Positions 49,169-59,835 are shown, counted from the stretch's first letter. The stretch: 64,000 bases of DNA from Agapetus fuscipes (GCA_951799405.1 OX637353.1:3100001-3164000); one strand, 5' to 3'. The notes: generated by a model from the sequence alone, not told the origin. A program made the numbers and translations.

Positions 49169-52100
49169 CTAGAGCAAGTAAAGCAAGCGGTTATGCTCAC
49201 AGAAACTACGGTTCGTGGCCTCCACAACCACTTTCACGACAAAAATGTGTGAAATGAGTAAAAGTTTTATTATTATTACTTATTTAATGCTTGCATTACT
49301 GTTAAAAGAATTTTTTTCATAAGACCATGGAATTTTATTGTAAAAATGAATAAAGAAGTATAAATATACCTACTAAGATAAAGGCGGGTATTATTAACAT
49401 TAACTATTCTTCCAAATAATACTCAAATTAAAAAAAGGTTTGAATGAAAGTGTTAGTTTGACGCTTAGAAATGTTTGACTGATATTTTTTTTAAATTATT
49501 TTGGAGATTAACTCTGTTTTTTATCACTGCTCAAACTAATCGAGAAGAAAAATCTGCATCAGAATATGTAGAGAGTTATTTAAAAAAATATAGAAATAGT
49601 ATTGTTTCTACAGGAAAAAGTACATATATTTTCTTATTTGTTGGTAGGTAACTATTATTTAATATGAATCTTTATATTCTGCAATGTTTACAGCACTGTT
49701 TGAGTTATTTTTTAGTTATTTTTAAGTTTGCCAAAATGAATGTGCACTACCATACAAGTTGAGTTTCCACTGATGACTGGAGAGAGAACTCAGCCTTCCA
49801 TGAACGAAGGCTTTGCGAGAGGAATTATCTAGAATACAGACACGTCTGTTATGTAGCCAACTCTATATTATTGTGTATTTTGTAAGTAATGTCCGCTACT
49901 AACAATCAGTCATACGTGTCATTTTTGCCGTAAGCATTGGCAGCCATACGCTAAAAATCCCAATATAATAATAAAAACAATAGAACTATTATGTATGTAT
50001 TATAGAAATATATAACTATTCTGTCAAACAAGTGCAATTCCATTGCAAGTCGAGCATTTTGTATCCGTTTTTCAGGAATTGTAAAGTCTATCCAAAAAGC
50101 ACAGTTGATTGAATTTTTTTAATTTGTTTTTTGAAATCAGCAAAAAACAGGCTTTTATATTTATTCTATTGGTACAGTGTATGTGTACTCGTATCTTCTG
50201 ACTTCTCTTTATATGGGTCATCTCAGCCCTCGCATTCGCATAGTGTACTTACTACTGGAAATGAACTCCTCCCCCAAAAAGTTTTAATTTGGACCTTTGT
50301 GTTCTGCGGCTCCTTGCGACCTTGACCAGGTCATCCGTTGATCAAGCCGTTCCACATTGCGTCATCTGGAACGCGTTCTCGAGAAGCTTCTTTCCTCATA
50401 CATGCAAAAATGACAACCTTCAATAACCGTCTGCAGCGCAGGTATAATGTCTCTCTCGGAAATGCAGTATGTTGCCCTGACCAGTAAACACGTTTTGAAA
50501 ATAAAATTTATATCTGTGATACTTTTTTAAACATCGATTTAAAATCTGGGGACACAAAATTAATTTTAAAATATACCACAAGCATAAGATAATGAAGCTG
50601 TGACCAAAAATGGATAAAATCTGTGACGTTTGCTCAAGGTTGCACGGATAAAGATAAAAGAGTCTGTTCGTTTACTATGGTCTATGGATCCTAGTTTCGA
50701 AATCTCTAATGAGCTGCATATATTCATTTGTTCTAGTGGTTGCACGAAATTATGTAAGACCCTGGACGTAGTGCTACACCATGGATAAAATAATAAAATG
50801 CATGTGCCACACCGAGGAAAATTAGGAATATTCTGACTCCATTGGAACAGAATTTGAATCGAGGCAATTGACAAAGGAGGCTAACAAAACAACCACACTG
50901 ACAGTGAAAAGCTTAATTAATTAATAATTCCATTAAAAGCACACAATATTTCTGTTTTTGTTTTAAACGAATTGTGGAGAGACTGCAAAATAATCATATC
51001 TGTTTAAAAAAATATATGGTCCGTAGATGAATCGTCTTATTTTTTATAGTACTACAATATTTGCAACTTTTTTAAATCAATTGAAATTTGTACCTACTTC
51101 ATTATTTTAAAAAAATGGTTTTCTTAAAATTATCACAGATATACCAAGATCAACGTTTCTTTAATGAAGTTGTATTCGTTTTAGCCTGCGGATGAGCCAT
51201 AGCTTTTCTGTTTGTAAATAACACAGTTAATTAGTTCAATATAAATCATAAAAACAAGGCTATTTGAATGGTTGTGTGTATCAGAGAAAAACTATTAGAG
51301 ATTGCTTCACTTTTCGAAGATTTTTCTTGCTCACTCTTTTTTATTACCACGTTTTAATGTCACCTTAAGAAAATTATTAGCAAGGTATGGATAATATTAT
51401 TTTTAATTGAGTATTCCATATGCAAACAAACAAAACAAAATTCCTTGAAAAAAACGACGAATGGGCGTGATTAAGAAATAATAGCTCAGAGAAGGAAAAA
51501 TCTTTCCATATATTAGCATCATAATAAGTTAATGCCTAAACAATAAAGTAAATTATTATCTTTGTTTGATGAATACAATATAATTTCATTGCCAAAAAAA
51601 TATTCAGAACTTCTCCGAATCTTATTTCATAGCATCCTTTTTAGTCATTGGTTGAACAATAGTCGTAAGTATAGAGTCAAAGACGCCAATGTAGTTTTTT
51701 TCTGAATGAGATATATTCTCGTATTTATGGAAACCTTCATGGAGACGCATCCTCGACATTTTATAAGTGTTTTCATTCATTTCCGAAAAATTATACATAA
51801 CTGTCTTTGTTTCTATATGATTTATAATAGGGTAAATAAAATGAACAAAAAAAACCATGCAATTTTTTTATTCTTTCCATTTTGACGAATTATTGAAGAG
51901 ATGTTTTTAACTTGAATTCTTATCTTATGGGTCGATTTGATTTTTGAAGTCAACCAATCATGTAAAAGCCTGTAAAATATCAGCACAATGTTGCTTATGA
52001 AAGATGGCTAGAATTGAAAGGGTTATTTACAGTTTCGATTTTCTTTACTTTGGGACATTTCCGTCATTTTTTGGGGCCAACCTTTTTTTAAAGTCCATAT

Positions 52101-52309
52101 CTTATTAAATTTTATTTTATATATTTGTACAACTTCATAAATATACATGGATATATTATGTAGGCACATGTATCACAATATTACAGGAAGGTTTCATTAT
52201 GTACGACATGATTCTGAATTTTCTTTAAAAATATATGTTTTTATCAATACACAGGCTACAATAAAGAAGGTTTACTATTTCAATTGGATTTCCTTTTACT
52301 TTTTTTCAT
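49169..52309. other. AT-rich intergenic region between two secreted-protein genes
   Basis: No gene is supported. A 102-codon minus-strand ORF at 50566-50874 has no domain or signal peptide. The promoter of the 43190-49138 gene should lie in the right part of this stretch, upstream of 49169. Confidence 0.5.
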
Positions 52310-55300
52310 TTATCTCAACTTTGACAGCGACTCTTGTAGTGACGTCAAAATGCCGATCGGGATCTGCAAGAAGAAGAAAAAGAAGGTTTATTTAGACGCA
52401 ACATTTTATTTATTCCATAGATACAGTACCTACTAGTGATTTATTCTGAGATCTAATTTATGAATATTTTCTAAAGTGGAATGGCCATTTAGTAGACGGA
52501 AGAAAAGTCTCATATTCATGTGAAATTTTAATTAATTTTAACTTTAAATTAATTTTAAAATTAACGTCATTGCCACTCCTGTTTCAGAGAATCGCGGCAA
52601 GAGTTGCCCAGCACCTATAAGTTCACTTGAGGCATGCAGCTTGGATAATAACGAACTTGGACCTGTTTGCTTGTGGGCGTGAATTAATTGTTAATATTAT
52701 TTATCTTTGCAACTTACACTACAAGTAACAACTTTACAGTTTTGTTGTAAAATTATGGATGTGTCATCCTCAAAACAAAGCTTTTTATATTTTTTTATAA
52801 AATCAGAAAAGCCAAAATTAGAATATTGGTGTAAATTGTTTTATAAATTCGTCTACTTACTGCCAGGGCTTTTCTGATTTGACTTTGGTCTCTAACAGTT
52901 TCGTCGCTATCCTTGTACTGCAATTAAAGAAAAAAACATTGAAAGGCATTTGAATAGTTGGCTGCTCACTGCTGTTGACATAACATAGTAATTTTCAAAT
53001 CTAAAATGATGAATCAAAAGAAAATCAAGAAACACCTCATCATACACATTTGTTCCTAGAGTGTAATTATTCTCTCTGTGTTGCATAATGTTGCAACAAA
53101 GTTGGATTTCAGTAATCCAACTGGTAAGTGTTTGGATAGGGTTCTTATTGGTTCTTATCCAACAATGCCAATATTAGTTACTCCATAGCGACCCGGCCAG
53201 GTATTATTTTGTGTGATTTGTATTGTGGGATTTTGTGCCTTGCATTGCGAACACAAGTTCAAAGTGCATTTTTATTTGCAACTTCATAATAATATTTAGA
53301 TGTATGTATAATAAATAATGGGTACATTATATTTTAATGTACCTAATGCTGAGGAGAAGGGAAATGTGAAAATTAAAAAGGAACATGTTCGTGAAGATGC
53401 TGTAAGCTGTACCTAAATACCTAATTGATTTCAAATTCAAATATTGGAATTTTAGAATTTATTCCAATATCTAGAAGTACCTACATAACGTTAGCTTAAA
53501 AACGGAAGTTCTGTGAGTTAGGGGACCATGGACGGAAGCGACACAAAATAGAGTCCTGGAGGATTGTGATGCGGGAGGCCATGAACCTTTAGGGCTTGAG
53601 AGCCGGAAAGTAAGCAAGGTATGCTTTATAATAGTATTATTGCGTCCTTGGGTATTATCGATGACGATTAATTATATTACCCTGTCTCCTTGAGCAGCAG
53701 GGAACGCCGTGACTTGGGTATTATCGATGACGATTAAGTATATTACCCTGTCTCCTTGAGCAGCAGGGAACGCCGTGACTTGGGTATTATCGATGACGAT
53801 TAAGTATTGTTACGTTTTTCCTGGGTTCTTTTAATTAAAACACAAGTTTAACACAAGTTAGCCATACAGTTTATTTACACAGACTTTCTTACAATAGATT
53901 TATTTTTAACAGACTTATTCTAACAGATTTATTTTAACACACTTATTTATTTCGTACAGATTACATTTATTTTAAACCTTATTGGTCGCCCTGGCAACTA
54001 GATACTCCTCTGTGTGAGTGCTTCGAAGACTGACTCGCTTCAGCCCATTGTCGCCCTTCTTATAGCGGAACCTAGGGGCCATTCCAGCCTGCCCTAGAAA
54101 CTTCCACTACCACAGTTGTATAGACGATTCTGGACATATTTATTTCATGAAGAGTCCATTTCCTACCTACATACACACCTTACAATTACAATCGTCTGGG
54201 CCAGAACATTCTCTCAAAACACACGTACACCAATAAACATCTACCAGTGTATTTCGTTACATTATCCCCCCCTTAGACTGTTCCGCCCCGGAACAGTCTT
54301 TTCTTTAAGAAGGTACGGGCAGTTTGACCCACAGTTGCATCCAGTGGTCAGGAAAAATGACGTTCCACGGAATTTTCCCCTTAGGGTTTTGCCCGTCATT
54401 GCTGGCTGGTGTGGGGGGGGGTGCTTTCCTCTTGGCGGCCGGCATGGGCGCCTTTCCTTGGCTGGGGGCACCGCTTTGCGTCCCCGGGCGGCCACCGCTC
54501 CTAGGCCCCGCTTGCTCGCCGGCGTCAAAGGATCAGAATCCTTGGTCGTCGGAGCCGCTCTCCTGCTCGGAAGCGAAGTTCTCACTCTCGCTCTCGTCCT
54601 CTGACTCGCTGAGTTGCTTCCTGCCGCGCCATGCTTGGGTCGTCGCTTCTGCTTGCTCTGCTTGGCTGAGCCCCTGCGGGCGGGGGCGCGGCGCCTGCGG
54701 GAGGGAGCGCCCCCCTCCCCCACTGACGGGTCAAAGTCAGAGTCCGCCTCCTGTCCGGAGCCACTCGGGTTGTACGAGCCATCTGAATCCCCTAATTCAT
54801 CCCTGCTGACTTTGGGTCCCCGCACTTTGGTTTCCGGATCTGTTTCATACTCCTCGTTAGAGTAACCTCTCTTGACAATAGCAGCAGCGGACCTTCTGGG
54901 CCTGCCTCCCGTGGCCTCGCCGCGGTCAGTCACCGGCCTCTCCTTCATCAGCCCCCTGGCGTGCGAGGAGACCTGCTTTGGCAGCAGCAGGAAGCCCACC
55001 ACCCTGCTGACCAGCTCCGTGGGCGCGCCCCTCTTGTCCAAGCCCAGCTTCTCGCACAGCGTCCGCAGCTGCTTGGGCTCCAGCTTCTGCACCTCCTCCA
55101 GCTTGGCCTTGTGCTCAGGCGTGTCCTTCTCAAACTCGTAGCCCTTGAACTTCTTTTTGTTGCGCTTGATGAGGTTCGTGCGGCACAATTGATTGTACCG
55201 GAACTTGAGGTCCTCCATCTTGAACCTGGAGATGGCCACCTCCACGTCGGGGATGTGGTCGATGGGGATGCCCCGGCCCGCGGGCACGGGCACCAGCGGC

Positions 55301-56968
55301 TCCACGGCCTTCTTCTTCTTGGGAGCCTTCTCCACGGCCTCCTCCGCCTTCTTCTTGGGCGCGGGCTTCTTCTTCACACTGTTGGCCTTCTTGGCCTTGC
55401 CCTTCTTGTCCTTGGCGTCCTCATCCTCCTCCTTGGCGTCCGTCTCCTCCTTCGCATCCTTGTCAGCCTTCACCTCGGCCGAGTCACTCTTGCCGTTTTC
55501 AGCCGACTTGACATCATCTTTGTCATCTTTGCTGTCAGCTGCGTCCTCAGCCTTGAGCTGGCCGTTGTTTTTGGCCTTCAGGTCTCCCTTCCCCAACTTC
55601 TGAGATGACTCATCCTCAGTTGACATATCGGCCTTTTTGTCATCCTGATTATCACTTAATTTTACACTATCAGTGTCCACCGACATTTTTAAGGCTAGGT
55701 TTTTAGCCATCTCCTCCTTCCAACCAGCTAGGTCTTCCCTCAAGCTCTTGAAGTTGGCAGCCATCTTTGTTTTAAACTCTTCCACGGCTCGCTCGCGGTC
55801 CCCTCCAGACGCCATGACAAAATATGCCGGGTCTTCGCCTGACTGTTCCAAGGCCTCCATGAGGCGTGCCTGTAAGGCCGCCTTCCCTCCTGAGGTCTCC
55901 AGGTCCCTCTCCAGAAGCTCATTCTTAAGCTCATAGACTTTGAGGTCCTTGATGTTCACCTTAGCCATTTTTTATTTTAACAAACTTCAAAACAAAAATA
56001 TTTGCAAATTTATTTAATACGGGTTATGAGTTTTATATATAAAGTTATTTTAAATACGTACTTTAGCAAAATAATAATTTATCTAATTATACTGACGGTA
56101 GGTAGGTACCGCCTTTTAATATTTATTTTTAAATTTCAAATAATGATATTAGATAATGATTATTTACTTTGCTTCGTCATCGGCTAATGAGTATTTACAA
56201 ACACTAACGCAATATTATTAACACGTTATCTATCCACACTTCAATCAAATTTTTAGCGGGTAACCACACGATCGTTTTTAATTCAAGTTTAATCAGTTTT
56301 ATTTAAAACTTTTTTTTTTTATTCATCAGTTTTTTTATGTTGTCCACATATATTTTTCAAAAGTCTCAAGCACAGTTTTTTTGGTACTTGGTTTTAAACT
56401 TCACACCGACACCATTGTTACGTTTTTCCTGGGTTCTTTTAATTAAAACACAAGTTTAACACAAGTTAGCCATACAGTTTATTTACACAGACTTTCTTAC
56501 AATAGATTTATTTTTAACAGACTTATTCTAACAGATTTATTTTAACACACTTATTTATTTCGTACAGATTACATTTATTTTAAACCTTATTGGTCGCCCT
56601 GGCAACTAGATACTCCTCTGTGTGAGTGCTTCGAAGACTGACTCGCTTCAGCCCATTGTCGCCCTTCTTATAGCGGAACCTAGGGGCCATTCCAGCCTGC
56701 CCTAGAAACTTCCACTACCACAGTTGTATAGACGATTCTGGACATATTTATTTCATGAAGAGTCCATTTCCTACCTACATACACACCTTACAATTACAAT
56801 CGTCTGGGCCAGAACATTCTCTCAAAACACACGTACACCAATAAACATCTACCAGTGTATTTCGTTACAGTATATTACCCTGTCTCCTTGAGCAGCAGGG
56901 AACGCCGTGACTTGAGTGGCGATCAGGAGCGCCCCCAGTACCAACAACATCACGCACAGCTTATTCAT
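52310..56968 (-). CDS. Small secreted peptide, 66 residues, three exons, LTR element in intron 1
   Basis: Coding exons are 56968-56879, 52917-52861 and 52363-52310. Introns are GT-AG and phase 0, ending in TAA. A 'tttgcag' acceptor at 56977-56978 lies 8 bases before the ATG, implying a 5' UTR intron. Residues 1-22 (MNKLCVMLLVLGALLIATQV + TA) form a signal peptide. The mature part, FPAAQGDR + YKDSDETVRDQSQIRKALA + IPIGILTSLQESLSKLR, is ~44 residues, acidic then amphipathic, with no cysteine pairs. The 36-bp exon 1 end plus 30 bp of intron is present three times in tandem, giving three equivalent 5' splice sites in one frame. A 3.06-kb LTR element is inserted 9 bases into the intron after the first donor. 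Size and plan suggest a secreted peptide. The function is unknown. Confidence 0.75.
52565..52745 (+). repeat. Family C repeat
   Basis: 'gccactcctgtttcagagaa' to 'atctttgcaacttacac'. Located in intron 2. Confidence 0.55.
53500..53625 (+). pseudogene. LINE ORF C-terminal scrap
   Basis: Translates as KIESWRIVMREAMNL, resembling the 'W..IVREA' end of LINE ORFs. Located in intron 1 of the secreted-peptide gene. Confidence 0.35.
53650..53807 (-). repeat. 66-bp tandem duplication of an exon end and 5' splice site
   Basis: Two full 66-bp units, each carrying a 36-bp copy of the end of exon 1 of the secreted-peptide gene (minus strand caagtcacggcg... ending gacagg) and 30 bp of its intron with the donor gtaatata. 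Donors are at 53680 and 53746. The original unit is at 56870-56914, displaced by the LTR element. The unit adds 22 codons in frame without a stop, except the last, where gtaatataa introduces one. Confidence 0.9.
53808..54261 (-). repeat. 3' LTR
   Basis: 454 bp. In minus-strand sense it has GCTATAAGAAGG as a TATA-like element, a TCAGTC initiator-like motif about 25 bases on, and several AATAAA signals downstream. Confidence 0.92.
54262..54274 (-). promoter_or_regulatory. Polypurine tract
   Basis: AAGGGGGGGATAA on the minus strand, immediately before the 3' LTR. It primes plus-strand DNA synthesis in LTR elements. It also encodes the last codons and the stop of the ORF. Confidence 0.8.
54262..55968 (-). 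CDS. SAP-domain / DEK-like chromatin protein inside the LTR element, 568 residues
   Basis: One intronless ORF, much more GC-rich than its surroundings. Residues 4-40 form a SAP motif (DLKVYELKNELLERDLETSG), and 55-95 look like a coiled coil. A Met at 115 starts an acidic/Lys-rich stretch to ~220. Residues ~225-335 resemble the DEK core: 'IPIDHIPDVE', 'KRNKKKFKGYEFEKDTPEH', 'LRTLCEKLGLDKRG', 'ELVSRVVGFLLLPK'. DEK binds structured DNA and remodels chromatin. A GRPRR-containing basic/Ser tail follows, while the usual DEK C-terminal domain is not seen. The last ~45 residues, with GCNCGSNCPYL and ending GRNSLRGG, are encoded up to and through the polypurine tract, so they are retroelement sequence. 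The N-terminal SAP/coiled-coil part may be gag-derived, which would make this a gag-host-tail fusion. The ATG at 55968 is the first of the frame. A nuclear role is likely, and expression from the LTR is inferred. Confidence 0.88.
   Translation of the reverse strand: MAKVNIKDLKVYELKNELLERDLETSGGKAALQARLMEALEQSGEDPAYFVMASGGDRERAVEEFKTKMAANFKSLREDLAGWKEEMAKNLALKMSVDTDSVKLSDNQDDKKADMSTEDESSQKLGKGDLKAKNNGQLKAEDAADSKDDKDDVKSAENGKSDSAEVKADKDAKEETDAKEEDEDAKDKKGKAKKANSVKKKPAPKKKAEEAVEKAPKKKKAVEPLVPVPAGRGIPIDHIPDVEVAISRFKMEDLKFRYNQLCRTNLIKRNKKKFKGYEFEKDTPEHKAKLEEVQKLEPKQLRTLCEKLGLDKRGAPTELVSRVVGFLLLPKQVSSHARGLMKERPVTDRGEATGGRPRRSAAAIVKRGYSNEEYETDPETKVRGPKVSRDELGDSDGSYNPSGSGQEADSDFDPSVGEGGAPSRRRRAPARRGSAKQSKQKRRPKHGAAGSNSASQRTRARVRTSLPSRRAAPTTKDSDPLTPASKRGLGAVAARGRKAVPPAKERRPCRPPRGKHPPPHQPAMTGKTLRGKFRGTSFFLTTGCNCGSNCPYLLKEKTVPGRNSLRGG
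56399..56414 (-). promoter_or_regulatory. Primer-binding site
   Basis: TGGTGTCGGTGTGAAG begins one base after the 5' LTR. A TGG start complements a tRNA CCA end. The tRNA cannot be named from sequence alone. Confidence 0.7.
56416..56869 (-). repeat. 5' LTR
   Basis: 454 bp, identical by eye to 53808-54261. Transcription of the captured gene would start here. Confidence 0.92.
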
Positions 56969-57184
56969 ACTCGTACCTGCAAATATACATAACAAAACTA
57001 CAGACTTTATTTTCAAAAATATGCCGCAATTTATAAATAAAAAGGGACAGTTAAATTATTACACAAAATTTCAGCATGGACTTGTAACTTGTTCCGCACG
57101 GATATTCAAGTTGTTTTCAGTGGGAAAACGTCAAACAACTGAATAGCTACTGTACTCAGTTGACTTAGCTAGAGACTAAGCAGG

Positions 57185-57432
57185 CTATGATGAGCTGGAC
57201 ATGCGCAGAGATTGCCGTCTTTACGGGGACCAAAAAGGAGCCTTGGGGGACATCCGGGTGGGAAAGGAAGAGTTGGCAGACCTAGGCTGAGATGGGAGGA
57301 TGAGGTGAGGAAGGACGCAATCCAACTACTACAGTTGGCAGACTGGAAAGCCGCAGCGGTAGACAGGAAATGATGGGGGCGAAGGCTGATGGAGGCCAAG
57401 GGGAGATATGGGCTCTAGGGCCATCGAAGAAA
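57185..57432 (+). pseudogene. LINE ORF2 C-terminal fragment with 3' tail
   Basis: From about 57264 it encodes GRPRLRWEDEVRKDAIQLLQ, then DWKAAAVDRK*WGRRLMEAKG, with a TGA at the site of an expected Trp. This is a typical LINE ORF2 C-terminus. It ends 'gggccatcgaagaaaaagat', a LINE-like 3' end. Dead and 5'-truncated. Confidence 0.75.
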
Positions 57433-57442
57433 AAGATATTAC

Positions 57443-57533
57443 TTTATTAGACTTCGCAATGGCAATGCTACTGAGAGACGTCACAACTATTTTGTCCACG
57501 TCAAACGTACAGACTCCACAGTCATCTATAAGG
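57443..57533 (-). other. Possible upstream exon
   Basis: On the minus strand a 'tacttttcag' acceptor and an aaa|gtaatat donor enclose 91 bp. It could be an untranslated exon of the secreted-peptide gene downstream. No homology supports it. Confidence 0.2.
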
Positions 57534-58459
57534 CTGAAAAGTATTCACTTCAGTAACATTTTGCCTCATTTATTTCTAAACAAAGTTTTCCAGGAAACTA
57601 ACAATTAAAAAAATATGTTTCGAAAAAACTCACTTAATTTCTTTACTATTTAACGAAACAACCAGCTGAATTGAAGTGTATTTTTGAACTAACAATTTGC
57701 CTTGGGTTTTCATCTTTATATAATACTTTGATAAAAACAACTTTTTATAACCCTGACGTAAGTTTTTAGCCATAAACAAAGACCATTATAATAAACAATA
57801 ACGTACAAAGATTGTGCTTTTGAATAACAAAACTAGTTTTTTTTAAATCACTCTAGTATGTAAAATACCATTTATCAAATCACAAATGTATTTAAATATA
57901 CACCTATTTACATCCATTTTCTAAATATAGGCGATCTTAGACGCATGTGTGCCAAAGTCTAACCGATTGACCGACATACTGCCTGTAAAGAGCTGTGAAA
58001 ATGTATTGTACCTACATAATGCATTAAAAAAATATTTTTCTTTAAAAACTGTTCAATAGAATATGATAAATGCTAGAAAGGCTGCAAGAAAAAAAATTGA
58101 AACAGAAGGAAAAGGGCTACAAGAGAGAGAAGGCCAATATCATGAAGGGCAGAGTTCCTAGCAAGGGACCGCCCATCAAACGGGCCAAAATAATTCTAAG
58201 GGTTACTTCAATAATAATTAAGTAAGTTTGCAATCAAAAACTAAACTTCCAAATAATAAAATTGCTTACCGAAAAAAAAAGGGTTGAAACTTTATTTTCC
58301 GTGATCTGTGTTTGAAACATATTTCCAGAAAATAATAATATAGTCTCTAATGAAGCACATGTTCAAATTTCATCTCAAAATCACCGTCAACGGGGGGGGG
58401 GAGAGGGTGATAGATATGCTATGTGCAAGATCTTTTTTGACTTTAGATGCTGCGGACTT
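57534..58459. other. AT-rich non-coding stretch
   Basis: No supported gene or repeat. The promoter of the 52310-56968 gene may lie in this area. Confidence 0.4.
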
Positions 58460-58640
58460 GGTGCTTCTGCCGAATCACTGTCATGAAGGAGACGGTACTT
58501 CTCATTTCTCAAAATGTGACCGAAGTACATAAACTTTCTCTCTGCTTCATGGTTGGCAGAAGCAGCTCTTGTGTAGTGCGCATTCGTTGGAAGACTTCTT
58601 CATCCTTAAAAGGGCGTATATGGCGCACTTTTATACATAG
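58460..58640 (-). pseudogene. RTE-like LINE fragment
   Basis: The minus strand encodes VFQRMRTTQELLLPTMKQRE and then FMYFGHILRNEKYRLL. The 'FGHILRNEKY' block is characteristic of the region after the RT domain in RTE-type LINEs. Truncated at both ends. Confidence 0.7.
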
Positions 58641-58691
58641 CCCCCTGAGAGGTCGCCCAGCCGGCACTGATTGTGCTAGATAAATAGGTAT

Positions 58692-58848
58692 GAGGTACCA
58701 ACCACTTCAACTGAAAGTGGTTGGTGTGAGGCCGGCCCCCTTACCTGTAAAAATAAATAGGTCCCGAAGCGCCACATGCGACCCCTTCGGGAACAACGCA
58801 GGCAAGAAGTTAGACTATATGTGTAGCTTAGTTGCGTTGCGTTGCGTA
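58692..58848 (+). repeat. SINE family A 3' part
   Basis: 'accaaccacttcaactgaaa' through 'gtgtagcttagttgcgtt'. Headless. Confidence 0.7.
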
Positions 58849-58892
58849 TGGCTCATATTATATGCAATCTGCGATCATATTGTGTCATCCTA

Positions 58893-59068
58893 ATGGGGCT
58901 TCCACACGCTTGCCAACCCATCACAAGTCAAGCGCACAGTGTGTCGTCTAGAACATGCTAGCTGGACAAAATTTTGTCTAATGGACTAATTTTGTCCAGC
59001 TAGCATGTTCTAGACGACACACTGTGCGCTTGACTTGTGATGGGTTGGCAAGCGTGTGGAAGCCCCAT
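58893..59068. repeat. Perfect foldback element, 81-bp arms
   Basis: The left arm 58893-58973 and right arm 58988-59068 are inverted copies with no mismatch that I can see, around a 14-base loop. They start ATGGGGCTTCCACACGCTTG. No mismatches implies recent origin or ongoing homogenisation. Confidence 0.92.
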
Positions 59069-59119
59069 AAGGCGCCTACAAGAGTTCATTTCAAATCATG
59101 GAAATATTATAATAATATT

Positions 59120-59410
59120 GTTGAGATGATTTATTTGGTGAGCGCTGTTTTTGTGTGTATCACACCTCAAGATCCCTCTGTGAGCTTAGTCGTCGCTGTA
59201 GAAAGTACCGATTCTCAAGCAAGACCCAGTTACTGTAAGGCTGGATGGACCTTTAGTGACCGGTCTTTGGTAAAGGTTTGGAATTTTTCACCCTGCGAAG
59301 TGCAGGGTTTGAGAATATAAATGGTACATTTTTTGTACTCCGCCGGGATTCGAACCCATTTCCTTCCATTTACAAGTCAAAAGTGTTAACCACTAGACTA
59401 CGGACCGGTC
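59120..59410 (-). repeat. SINE family B
   Basis: Reverse-oriented, with the head at the right ('actagactacggaccggtcc') and box B 'gggattcgaaccc'. Confidence 0.75.
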
Positions 59411-59835
59411 CAAATTTTTCTACAAATGACAAGATAATTTTTTATTTTTATTATTTTGTCTCTGAAATTTTCGCGACGTCTATAGCATGTATTTATTACA
59501 AGTTTTTTTCCATATATGCAAACAAACTATAATTAGACTTAAATTAAGACAGAATATAATTTCATTGCGAGTCGCACATCACATCGCAAAGCGAACGGAC
59601 GTGCATCCACTCCTCTTATATAAAATTACGACATCTGGAATTTGTTTTCGTTCTTTTCTTCTGTGTAAAACCTTTAAACCAAATAATTCTAAGCGTTTTG
59701 AAGTGTACATTCTTAATTTGTGTGTTTTTTTGTGTGATTTCTTTTGTGGGTGTGTTTTCTTTATGAAATACTTTCTGTAGAATTGACTGACAAGTTTCTA
59801 ATTTTCTACCTACTTACATTGATTGCAACTTTATC

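Larger units (their letters stand above)
53808..56869 (-). mobile_element. LTR retrotransposon carrying a DEK-like gene in place of gag-pol
   Basis: LTRs at 53808-54261 and 56416-56869 are each 454 bp, identical by eye, and begin and end TG...CA. The 4-bp target duplication is gtat (53804-53807, 56870-56873). Neighbouring tandem copies show the uninterrupted site 'gattaagtatattaccc'. On the minus strand the 5' LTR is followed by one base and TGGTGTCGGTGTGAAG, a tRNA-type primer-binding site starting TGG. A polypurine tract (AAGGGGGGGATAA) directly precedes the 3' LTR. Only one ORF (54262-55968) lies inside, with a ~447-bp leader; protease, RT and integrase are absent, so it needs enzymes in trans. 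Identical LTRs imply recent insertion. Confidence 0.93.

Noticed and set aside
50566..50874. 102-codon minus-strand ORF
   Set aside because: No signal peptide, domain, exon boundary or codon bias.
54961..55608. 215-codon Leu-rich + strand ORF
   Set aside because: Antisense shadow of the GC-rich, Lys/Glu-rich DEK-like ORF. Leu/Phe/Ser repeats are the complement of its codons.
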